This document shows positions 1-5,923 of a DNA stretch of 9,585 nucleotides, one piece after another. Location: the NCBI GenBank assembly GCA_947450745.1, contig CANFYD010000108.1:1-9585 (forward strand), in the 5' to 3' direction. A program made the translations under genes and the position numbers. The DNA is from Burkholderiales bacterium. Lineage in GTDB: Bacteria; Pseudomonadota; Gammaproteobacteria; Burkholderiales; Burkholderiaceae_C. The first letter of the stretch is position 1. Every line of letters begins with the position of its first letter. The notes beneath the pieces are model-generated. The model saw only the letters and a program-made list of their open reading frames with translations. It was not told the origin of the DNA and searched no databases.

Positions 1-113
1 AACAGGTCGGCCACCGCTGCGTCCATTTGCGCCTGTTCCCAGGCCAGCAGATAGCGGCCGGGCGGTGTTTCCAGCCAGGCGGGCAACTCTATACTCGGCG
101 CTTCGATTTTCAT
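1..113 (-). CDS. Probable class I SAM-dependent methyltransferase, N-terminal fragment
   Basis: The gene reads leftwards from an ATG at 113 and leaves the window after 37 codons. The visible protein begins MKIEAPSIELPAWLETPPGR and continues with YLLAWEQAQMD. This LPxWLxTPxGRYLLxWEQ opening is what I know from the small methyltransferase-domain proteins encoded divergently from gloB in many Burkholderiales. The SAM-binding motif itself lies outside the window, so the function rests on the N-terminus and the neighbourhood. The start faces the gloB start across a 53-bp divergent spacer. In relatives this gene is often followed by rnhA and dnaQ, which would lie left of the window. The substrate is unknown. 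Confidence 0.7.
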   Translation of the reverse strand, partial: MKIEAPSIELPAWLETPPGRYLLAWEQAQMDAAVADL

Positions 114-166
114 GAGTGCTGCTGCATGGATTACCGCGTGGGAACAGGACTGACAGGGTTGCCGGC
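114..166. promoter_or_regulatory. Divergent spacer between methyltransferase gene and gloB
   Basis: These 53 bp separate two divergent start codons, so promoters for both directions must lie here or overlap the coding ends. I see no convincing -35/-10 pair in either direction. On the plus strand an AGGG about 8 bases before the ATG at 167 can serve as the gloB ribosome binding site. The assignment as a regulatory region is inferred from gene orientation. Confidence 0.35.
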
Positions 167-970
167 ATGAAGCTGGAGGCGATTGCCGCGTTTTCGGACA
201 ACTACATCTGGTTGTTGCATGACGGGCATGACGCCCTGGTGGTCGATCCGGGTGACGCCGCCCCGGTGCTGTTGGCCTTGAAGGCACGCGGCCTGCGTCT
301 GGCCGGGATTCTAGTGACCCATCATCACGCCGACCATGTGGGCGGCCTGGACGCCTTGCGGCCCCACTTGGACGGCCCCGTCTACGGCCCGGCATTCGAA
401 ACCATACCCCAGCCCTGCCTGCCTTGCGAAGCCGGCGATGTCGTAGAACTGCTGGGCCAGCGCTTCAGCGTCATCGACGTGCCCGGTCACACGTCCGGCC
501 ACATCGCCTTCTTTCTGGAACAGCCCAGCGGCGGCGGCGCACCGATTCTGTTCTGCGGCGACACGCTGTTCTCCGGCGGTTGCGGCCGCTTGTTCGAAGG
601 CACGCCGGCGCAAATGCATGCCTCGCTGCAACGCCTAGCCGCCCTGCCCGGCAACACGCGGGTTTGCTGCGCGCATGAATACACCTTGTCCAACCTGCGC
701 TTTGCCCAAGCGATCGAACCCGCCAACCAAGCGCTGTCCGACTACGTCGCCTGGTGCGAAGGCCAGCGCCGGCAATTGCTGCCCACCCTGCCCTCCAGCA
801 TCGCGCTGGAGCGCCAAGTCAACCCCTTTCTGCGCTGCACCGAGCCCGCCGTCATTGAAGCCGTGACAGCCAAACTCCCCGCCGGCCTGCAGCCCCCCAC
901 AGCCCCCGACTACAGCGGCGACGCCGTGGCCGTTCTTGCCGCGCTGCGGCAATGGAAGAATCAATTCTGA
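167..970 (+). CDS. gloB: Hydroxyacylglutathione hydrolase (glyoxalase II)
   Basis: This is the second enzyme of the glutathione-dependent glyoxalase pathway, hydrolysing S-D-lactoylglutathione to D-lactate and glutathione in the cytoplasm. The 267-residue protein is a metallo-beta-lactamase fold enzyme of normal family length. Visible metal-site motifs are THHHADH at 51-57 (H52, H54, D56, H57), PGHT with H108, GDTLFSGGCGR with D132, and CAHEYT with H170. The C-terminal glyoxalase II domain carries NPFLR at 219-223. I chose the ATG at 167 because family members begin with the MKLEAIxAFxDNYIW segment and an AGGG lies upstream. A GTG at 116 would add 17 residues unlike the family. The stop overlaps the next gene's start by one base (TGATG), implying one transcript and coupled translation. 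Confidence 0.95.
   Translation: MKLEAIAAFSDNYIWLLHDGHDALVVDPGDAAPVLLALKARGLRLAGILVTHHHADHVGGLDALRPHLDGPVYGPAFETIPQPCLPCEAGDVVELLGQRFSVIDVPGHTSGHIAFFLEQPSGGGAPILFCGDTLFSGGCGRLFEGTPAQMHASLQRLAALPGNTRVCCAHEYTLSNLRFAQAIEPANQALSDYVAWCEGQRRQLLPTLPSSIALERQVNPFLRCTEPAVIEAVTAKLPAGLQPPTAPDYSGDAVAVLAALRQWKNQF
954..960 (+). promoter_or_regulatory. Ribosome binding site deciding the mltD start
   Basis: The sequence GGAAGAA inside the last codons of gloB lies nine bases before the ATG at 970. It supports that ATG rather than the in-frame ATG at 952, which would overlap the Shine-Dalgarno itself. Confidence 0.6.
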
Positions 971-2607
971 TGAGTTCAGCGGATCAAAAAGTCCTGCCTC
1001 AAACCCTGGTCTGCGGCACTCGCAGCCGCCTGAGTTTGTTGATGATGTCCTGCTTGCTGGGCGCTTGCGCCAGCACCACCAGCTTGCAAGAACCGGCCAC
1101 TGCGAGCAAACGCAACGCGCTGTCCCACAGTTGGAGCGAGACGCCTGCGGCAACGGTGGCGCTGACCCGGGCACCCGTCGCCATCGAACCGGTCCGGCTG
1201 ACCCCGCTGATCCTGCTGGAAGACAGCTTGCACCCGGGTGCGGTGGTGAACCTGAACGAGCCGTTGGCGCAAACCGATCTGTGGGTGCGCATGCGCGGCG
1301 GCTTCAGCATGCAAGACCTCGACAACGACGGCGTGCGCCGCGCCGAGGCCTGGTACAGCGCCCGCCCCGACTACGTGCAGCGCATGACGGAGCGCGGCGG
1401 CCGCTACCTGTATCACATCATCGAAGAGGTCGAAAAGCGCGGCATGCCCAGCGAGCTGGCCCTGCTGCCCTTCATTGAAAGCGCCTTCAACCCGCAAGCG
1501 ATGTCGACGGCCAAGGCCGCCGGCATGTGGCAGTTCGTGCCGGCCACCGGGCGGGATTTCGATCTGAAGCAGAACATCTTCGGCGACGATCGCCGCGATG
1601 TGCTGGCCTCGACCCGCGCCGCGCTCGATTACCTGGAGAAGCTGAACAAGAAGTTCGGCGACTGGCACTTGGCGCTGGCAGCCTACAACTGGGGTCAGGG
1701 CAATGTGCAAAAAGCCATCGAGCGCAATCAGCGGGCCGGTCTGCCGACCGACTACGAAAGCCTGCGCATGCCGGATGAGACGCGCTACTACATCCCCAAG
1801 CTGCAAGCGGTGAAGAACATCGTGCTGGCGCCGCAGAACTACGCGCTGGAACTGCCGCCCATGGCCAACCACCCCTACTTCCTCAGCGTCGGCATCGACC
1901 GGGACATGGACGTTGACGTAGCGGCGCGCTTGGCCGGCATCAGCCCCGAAGCGTTCAAGCAGTTCAATCCGCAAATGAACAAGCCGGTGATGCTGGCGGC
2001 CCGCATGACGCAGGTGCTCTTGCCCTACGACAACGCCAGCGCCTTCGTCACCAACCTGGCCGCCCACCGCGGCCCGCTGGCAACATGGACCGCTTGGGTG
2101 GTGCCGCGCACGATGAATTCGGCCGAGGCCGCCCGCCAAGTCGGCATGGACGAAACGGCGCTGCGCGAGATCAACCTGATCCCGCCGCGCATGCTGGTCA
2201 AACAGGGCTCGACGCTGCTGGTGCTGCGCGCCGCCCACCGCATGGACGATGTGTCCGAACACCTGGCCGACAACGCCAGCATGAGCTTGGCCCCTGATCG
2301 GCCGCCTGCGCCCAAACTGCGGCAGCTGAGCTTGCGCGCCGGCAAAGCCGACACGGTGGCCAGCGTGGCCGCCCGCTACCGGGTCAGCGTGGCTCAGGTG
2401 GCGCAGTGGAACAAAGTGGGCAGCCAAGCCCGCTTCAAAGCCGGCCAAAAGATCGTGGTCTACATGCCCGCCGAAGCACCCCGCCGCGTCGCCGTCGTGA
2501 AAGCCCCGAACAAGTCCGCCAAAGCCGGCCGCGCCACCGGCGGCCGCGCCGTCATTGCCGCCACCGTCAAGAAGAGCAATGTGGCCAGGCAGATGCAAAA
2601 GCGCTGA
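970..2607 (+). CDS. mltD: Membrane-bound lytic murein transglycosylase, MltD-like lipoprotein
   Basis: This 545-residue enzyme should cleave the MurNAc-GlcNAc bond of peptidoglycan with formation of 1,6-anhydro-MurNAc, acting in the periplasm. Residues 1-32 form a lipoprotein signal ending in the lipobox LLGAC, with C33 as the predicted lipidated residue. The SLT (family 1) domain spans about 145-285. It has the ES motif in PFIESAFNP (catalytic E170), AGMWQF at 184-189, and LALAAYNWGQGNV at 234-246. C-terminal to it are two degenerate LysM-like segments (about 305-355 and 372-420) and a clearer LysM at about 452-499, expected to bind glycan. The last 45 residues are a basic Lys/Ala/Arg-rich tail. 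The start at 970 overlaps the gloB stop by one base and has a good Shine-Dalgarno. MltD is the closest named family; the exact orthology is inferred. Confidence 0.9.
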   Translation: MSSADQKVLPQTLVCGTRSRLSLLMMSCLLGACASTTSLQEPATASKRNALSHSWSETPAATVALTRAPVAIEPVRLTPLILLEDSLHPGAVVNLNEPLAQTDLWVRMRGGFSMQDLDNDGVRRAEAWYSARPDYVQRMTERGGRYLYHIIEEVEKRGMPSELALLPFIESAFNPQAMSTAKAAGMWQFVPATGRDFDLKQNIFGDDRRDVLASTRAALDYLEKLNKKFGDWHLALAAYNWGQGNVQKAIERNQRAGLPTDYESLRMPDETRYYIPKLQAVKNIVLAPQNYALELPPMANHPYFLSVGIDRDMDVDVAARLAGISPEAFKQFNPQMNKPVMLAARMTQVLLPYDNASAFVTNLAAHRGPLATWTAWVVPRTMNSAEAARQVGMDETALREINLIPPRMLVKQGSTLLVLRAAHRMDDVSEHLADNASMSLAPDRPPAPKLRQLSLRAGKADTVASVAARYRVSVAQVAQWNKVGSQARFKAGQKIVVYMPAEAPRRVAVVKAPNKSAKAGRATGGRAVIAATVKKSNVARQMQKR

Positions 2608-2611
2608 AGCG

Positions 2612-2776
2612 CTAGTGTCGCGTCTAGTGTCAGATGTCGCATGACCGCGCCGCCATCGGCGTGCAGGGCTAGGCGCGAGCCGCTGCCCATGCCCTGCGCA
2701 TGGGCAAGGATTGCAACAACGCCATGCGCGTCGAGGGCAAGTGGGCGGCGACAGATGGCGCTTGACACGACACTAG
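2612..2776. repeat. 165-bp long imperfect palindrome, MITE-like
   Basis: The ends are inverted repeats of 29 bp (2612-2640 and 2748-2776) matching at 23 of 29 positions without gaps. The outermost nine bases are perfect (CTAGTGTCG / CGACACTAG). A second pair of arms, 2652-2669 and 2721-2738, matches at 14 of 18. The centre is a perfect 8-bp stem, TGCCCATG (2684-2691) with CATGGGCA (2699-2706), around a 7-base loop. All pairs share nearly the same midpoint (2694-2695), so the whole segment could fold into one long hairpin as DNA or RNA. It sits five bases after the mltD stop, between convergent genes, and holds no recognisable gene. The outer CTAG contains the TA used by IS630/Tc1-type elements and resembles the CTAG-type targets of some IS5-group elements. 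A non-autonomous mobile element is therefore plausible but unproven. Confidence 0.55.
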
Positions 2777-2800
2777 GGCTTGGAGTGAGGTTTGCGTAGG

Positions 2801-2816
2801 GCGGGTCGCGACCCGC
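2801..2816. repeat. 16-bp perfect palindrome between convergent genes
   Basis: The sequence GCGGGTCGCGACCCGC is its own reverse complement. It lies 40 bp past the cheB stop and about 200 bp past the mltD stop. Because both genes point toward it, it could help end transcription from either side. No T-run follows on either strand, so it is not a classical intrinsic terminator. Its context (GTAGGGCGGGTCGCGACCCGCGTAC) resembles GTAGGG(C/T)GGGT-type palindromic repeats that are dispersed in some proteobacterial genomes. That resemblance is from memory and untested. Confidence 0.45.
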
Positions 2817-2855
2817 GTACGGCCGTGCCGGAGCCGCCGTGCGACGCGGCCCAGC

Positions 2856-3914
2856 TCAGCGCCGGGTGAACTGCGACATGATTTCTTGGCTGATGGCGGC
2901 GAGGGGGACGCTGCGCTCGACGGCTCCGCGCTTGACTGCCTCTTTGGGCATGCCGTAGACCACGCAGCTGTCCTCGTCCTGCGCCAGTGTGCGGGCACCG
3001 GCGCGGCGCATCTCCAGCAGGCCGCTGGCGCCGTCGTCGCCCATGCCGGTCATGATGATGCCCAGTGCATTCGCACCGGCCGCTTTGGCCACCGAGCGGA
3101 ACAGCACATCGACCGAGGGGCGGTGCCGGTTGACCAGCGGCCCATCGGTCACCTCGACAAAATACTGGGCCCCGGTGCGGCGCAGCAGCGTGTGCTTGCC
3201 GCCCGGCGCGATCAAGGCCCGACCGGGCAACACGCGGTCGTTGTTTTGCGCTTCCTTCACTTCGATCTGGCACAGGCCGTTCAAGCGATTGGCAAACTCG
3301 GCGGTGAACTTCTCGGGCATGTGCTGGACGATGACGATACCGGGGCACACCCGCGGCAATCTGCGCAACACGCACTCCAGCGCCTGCGTGCCCCCGGTCG
3401 AGGTGCCCAGCGCCACCACCTGCTCGGTGGTCAGCACCATCGCCGTGAGGTGATCGGGGGCCGCCAGCACCGCGTCGGCATTGAGCTTTTGCACCACGCG
3501 CAAGCGGGCCAGGTTGGCCCGGGCGGCGGCCTTGACGGCATAGGCCAGGTCATCGGACGCATCGAGCAAAAACTGCTTGAGGCCGATCTTGGGTTTGGTG
3601 ATGATGCTGACCGCGCCGGCCGACAGCGCGGCCATCGTGGTTTGCGCGCCCTGCTCGGTCAGGGTCGAGCAGATCACCACTGGCGTGGGCCGCTCGGCCA
3701 TGATTTTCTTCAAGAAGGTGATGCCGTCCATGCGCGGCATTTCTATGTCGAGCACGATCACGTCGGGCCACTGCGTCTTCATGCGCGCCATCGCCAGGAA
3801 GGGGTCGGCCACCGCGCAGAGCACCTCGATGGCGGGGTCGGCTTGCAGCAGCGCCGACACCACTTGCCGCACGACCGCCGAATCGTCGACCACCATGACT
3901 TTGATTTGAGCCAC
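2856..3914 (-). CDS. cheB: Chemotaxis response regulator protein-glutamate methylesterase/glutamine deamidase
   Basis: CheB removes methyl groups from receptor glutamates and deamidates receptor glutamines, resetting sensitivity; it is activated by phosphotransfer from CheA. The 352-residue protein has an N-terminal receiver domain (about 3-125) with acidic pair D10/D11, phospho-acceptor D56 in VIVLDIEMPRMDG, and K108 in the TKP turn. A linker leads to the C-terminal esterase domain (about 162-350), where the catalytic triad should be S172 (GTSTGG), H198 (VQHMP) and D294 (TGMGDDGA). The start is a GTG at 3914: an in-frame stop lies just upstream and the receiver domain begins at once, so no longer form is possible. 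It is the last gene of the operon, 20 bp after cheD, and converges on mltD. Confidence 0.96.
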   Translation of the reverse strand: MAQIKVMVVDDSAVVRQVVSALLQADPAIEVLCAVADPFLAMARMKTQWPDVIVLDIEMPRMDGITFLKKIMAERPTPVVICSTLTEQGAQTTMAALSAGAVSIITKPKIGLKQFLLDASDDLAYAVKAAARANLARLRVVQKLNADAVLAAPDHLTAMVLTTEQVVALGTSTGGTQALECVLRRLPRVCPGIVIVQHMPEKFTAEFANRLNGLCQIEVKEAQNNDRVLPGRALIAPGGKHTLLRRTGAQYFVEVTDGPLVNRHRPSVDVLFRSVAKAAGANALGIIMTGMGDDGASGLLEMRRAGARTLAQDEDSCVVYGMPKEAVKRGAVERSVPLAAISQEIMSQFTRR

Positions 3915-3934
3915 AAATTGTTCTCAGGGGAAAT

Positions 3935-4441
3935 TCAAACTTGACTGGGTTCGATCTGACACGACCAGACATCGCCACGACTGACATCAAAAATGACCTG
4001 TCGATGGCCGACTCCAAACAAACATTCGGACACCACCGGGATATTCAAATGCCGCAACATCTGGCGTGCGGCGTCGCCGTTGCGCTGCCCCACGTTGATG
4101 GCGTCGCCGCGAATATAGGCCGGGAACATATTGCCGCCGCCAAAGATCTTGGCTTCGCATTCGGCACCCGCCACACCGGCCGCAGCCAGTTGCTCGAATA
4201 TCAATTGAAGTGCTTCATCGCCATACCGCGCATCCAGCTCCGGCATATGAACCGGCTCCGCCCCGAACGTTGGGCGGTTCGGCAGCAGAAAATGCGACAT
4301 ACCGCCAATGCGGCTCGGCGGATGCCACAGCGTGATTGAAACGCACGACCCCAAGATCGTTCGCAACTGATAATCTTCATCGGCCACAAACCAATCGCCG
4401 GGCTGCAAAAAAACATCAATCAGATGCTTGCTGGTCGGCAT
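3935..4441 (-). CDS. cheD: Chemoreceptor glutamine deamidase
   Basis: CheD deamidates specific glutamines on chemoreceptors to glutamates, creating methylation sites and tuning receptor activity. The 168-residue protein shows the family core: LGSCVSITLWHP with the predicted nucleophile C33, GGMSHFLLP with the catalytic H50, and KIFGGGNMF at 98-106. The ATG at 4441 is preferred: it sits one base after the cheR stop (TGAGATG) and gives the usual N-terminal length. An upstream TTG at 4459 would overlap cheR and add six residues unlike the family. Tight spacing implies translational coupling to cheR. There is no clear Shine-Dalgarno of its own. Confidence 0.94.
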   Translation of the reverse strand: MPTSKHLIDVFLQPGDWFVADEDYQLRTILGSCVSITLWHPPSRIGGMSHFLLPNRPTFGAEPVHMPELDARYGDEALQLIFEQLAAAGVAGAECEAKIFGGGNMFPAYIRGDAINVGQRNGDAARQMLRHLNIPVVSECLFGVGHRQVIFDVSRGDVWSCQIEPSQV

Positions 4442-4442
4442 C

Positions 4443-5276
4443 TCAGACGCGCCGCCCAAATACCGACGGAGCCACCACCTTCAACTCGCTATTTATATTA
4501 TTCAAGCTTTCGGCGTGGCCAATACAAAAATAGCCGTCCGGCTTCAGCGTCGCAATCACTCGCGCCACCACTTCTCGCTTGGTTGCATCACTGAAATAAA
4601 TCATCACATTACGTAGAAAAACCAGGTCGAAATTCCCGACGCTGGGCAAGGGTATATTCAAATTGACCTGCCTGAACATCACCCGGCTGCGCAATTGGCG
4701 ATCAATCAGCAACTGCCCCTGATGTTCATCCTCACCCTTGCGACAAAAGCGGCGCAAATACTCGGGTGGCATGTGGCGGGCCCGCTCCAGCGGATAGATG
4801 CCGCGCTGTGCGCCTTTCAGCACCTGCGTGCTGATGTCGGTGCCCAGCACTTCCCAGGGGGTGCTGTCGAGGCAGTCGGCCAGCACCATGGCGATGCTGT
4901 AAGCCTCCTCGCCGGTGCTGCTGGCCGCACTCCAGACCCGAAACGGCTGGGTGCGGTTGCGCGCCGCCAGCGCTTGCTCGCGCAAAAAATCGAAATGCTT
5001 GATTTCCCGAAAGAAGTAGGTTTCGTTGGTCGTCAACAAGTCGATCGCCATCTGCACCTCGTCAGCGTGCTGCCCCGACGTCAACAACTCGAAATATTGG
5101 CTGAAATTGCTCAGCCGATGAGCCGCCACGCGCTTGAACAAACGCCCCATCACCAGCGCTTTTTTGGAGGCGGCCATGGTGATGCCGGCCTGCTCGAAGA
5201 TGAAGCGCTGGAAGCGCACCAGTTCGTCGTCGGTGATCGAACGGATGCCGTGCGGATTGGCAGGCGATGCGGACAT
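4443..5276 (-). CDS. cheR: Chemotaxis protein-glutamate O-methyltransferase
   Basis: CheR transfers methyl groups from S-adenosylmethionine to glutamates on the chemoreceptor, opposing CheB. The 277-residue protein has the usual helical N-terminal domain (about 15-85) and then the Rossmann-type methyltransferase domain. Family motifs are TNETYFFRE at 83-91, the SAM-binding SAASSTGEEAYS at 116-127, GTDIS at 145-149 and the substrate-side RNVMIYF at 222-228. No TPR or other C-terminal extension is present. The start at 5276 lies six bases after the cheW stop, with GAGG overlapping that stop as a likely ribosome binding site. The 3' third is visibly richer in A/T than neighbouring genes (about 4480-4640), but the reading frame and motifs are intact. 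Confidence 0.96.
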   Translation of the reverse strand: MSASPANPHGIRSITDDELVRFQRFIFEQAGITMAASKKALVMGRLFKRVAAHRLSNFSQYFELLTSGQHADEVQMAIDLLTTNETYFFREIKHFDFLREQALAARNRTQPFRVWSAASSTGEEAYSIAMVLADCLDSTPWEVLGTDISTQVLKGAQRGIYPLERARHMPPEYLRRFCRKGEDEHQGQLLIDRQLRSRVMFRQVNLNIPLPSVGNFDLVFLRNVMIYFSDATKREVVARVIATLKPDGYFCIGHAESLNNINSELKVVAPSVFGRRV

Positions 5277-5282
5277 GCGGCC

Positions 5283-5912
5283 TCAGTGCTGCAGTTCGAG
5301 CAGCTCAGGCTGCTCGCCAGCGACCAGTCCCTGCGCCATCGCACCGATCTCCTCGACCGACAGCACGCTCCGGACGTTCAGCAAGATGACGAACTTGCCG
5401 TTCACCTTGCCAATGCCTTCGATGAAGTCGCTGCGGATCTTGGCTCCGAAACTGGGCGGTGGCTCGATGTCGGCAGCCGCTATTTCCAGCACCGCCTGGA
5501 CCGAATCGACCACCACGCCCATGCTCTTGTGCTCGCCCTCGGCCACGCCCTGACGCTCACCATCCGGCGTGTTTTCGACCTCGATGATGATGATGCAAGT
5601 GCTCTTGGTGACGGCCGTGGCGGCCTTGCCAAATCGGCTCGACAAGTCCACCACCGGCACCACCGCACCGCGCAAATTGATCACGCCGCGGATGCAGGCC
5701 GGCATCATCGGCACCTCGGTCAAGTTGGCGTACCAGATGATTTCCTTGATGCACAAGATGCCGATGCAGAACATCTCGCCGCCCAGCATGAAGGTCAGGT
5801 ATTGCTTGTTTTGCTGCGCTTTGCCCGCCGCCTGGGCCAGCGCCGGGGCGTCTGGCAGCGCAGTGGGCAAGGTATTCAGCGACCGTTGGCCGGTCTGGAC
5901 CATGGCGTTCAT
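5283..5912 (-). CDS. cheW: Chemotaxis coupling protein CheW
   Basis: CheW is the cytoplasmic adaptor that links the CheA kinase to chemoreceptors in the signalling array. The protein has 209 residues, longer than the roughly 160-170 of minimal CheW proteins. The extra length comes from an Ala/Pro-rich N-terminal leader (about 1-35) and a Glu/Leu-rich tail. The SH3-like CheW domain begins at QYLTFMLGGEMFCI (37-50) and contains the diagnostic RGVINLRGAVVPVVDL (75-90) and FIEGIGKVNGKFVILLNV (163-180). The ATG at 5912 is chosen because AAGGAG stands five bases upstream; a second ATG at 5903 is less well placed. The open frame extends further upstream, but only inside mcp. The gene starts 10 bp after the mcp stop. 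Confidence 0.95.
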   Translation of the reverse strand: MNAMVQTGQRSLNTLPTALPDAPALAQAAGKAQQNKQYLTFMLGGEMFCIGILCIKEIIWYANLTEVPMMPACIRGVINLRGAVVPVVDLSSRFGKAATAVTKSTCIIIIEVENTPDGERQGVAEGEHKSMGVVVDSVQAVLEIAAADIEPPPSFGAKIRSDFIEGIGKVNGKFVILLNVRSVLSVEEIGAMAQGLVAGEQPELLELQH

Positions 5913-5917
5913 GGCAG

Positions 5918-5923
5918 CTCCTT
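5918..5923 (-). promoter_or_regulatory. Ribosome binding site for cheW overlapping the mcp stop
   Basis: AAGGAG is a strong Shine-Dalgarno match five bases before the cheW ATG. Its first base is the last base of the mcp TGA, so ribosomes ending mcp are placed to start cheW. It decides the cheW start at 5912. Confidence 0.75.

Noticed and set aside
116..166. Longer gloB start at a GTG at 116
   Set aside because: The 17 added residues are unlike the family, while the ATG at 167 gives the canonical N-terminus and has an AGGG upstream.
976..2598. 540-residue open frame antisense to mltD
   Set aside because: It is His/Gly/Arg/Gln-rich with no recognisable domain, and it mirrors the codon bias of the real gene. 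Long antisense frames are expected in GC-rich DNA.
2684..2706. Central hairpin TGCCCATG/CATGGGCA as the mltD terminator
   Set aside because: The stem is perfect, but it is followed by AGGATTG rather than a T-run and is better explained as the core of the larger palindrome.
2460..2768. Minus-strand open frame of 102 residues through the palindromic element
   Set aside because: Half of it is antisense to mltD, no transposase or other family motif is visible, and no good ribosome binding site was seen. A remnant transposase fragment cannot be fully excluded.
2801..2816. Classical rho-independent terminator
   Set aside because: The GC-rich stem is present but no U-tract follows on either strand.
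2886..3944. 352-residue plus-strand open frame opposite cheB
   Set aside because: cheB has all family motifs on the minus strand. The opposite frame is low-complexity (His, Gly, Gln, Arg) and unlike any family I know.
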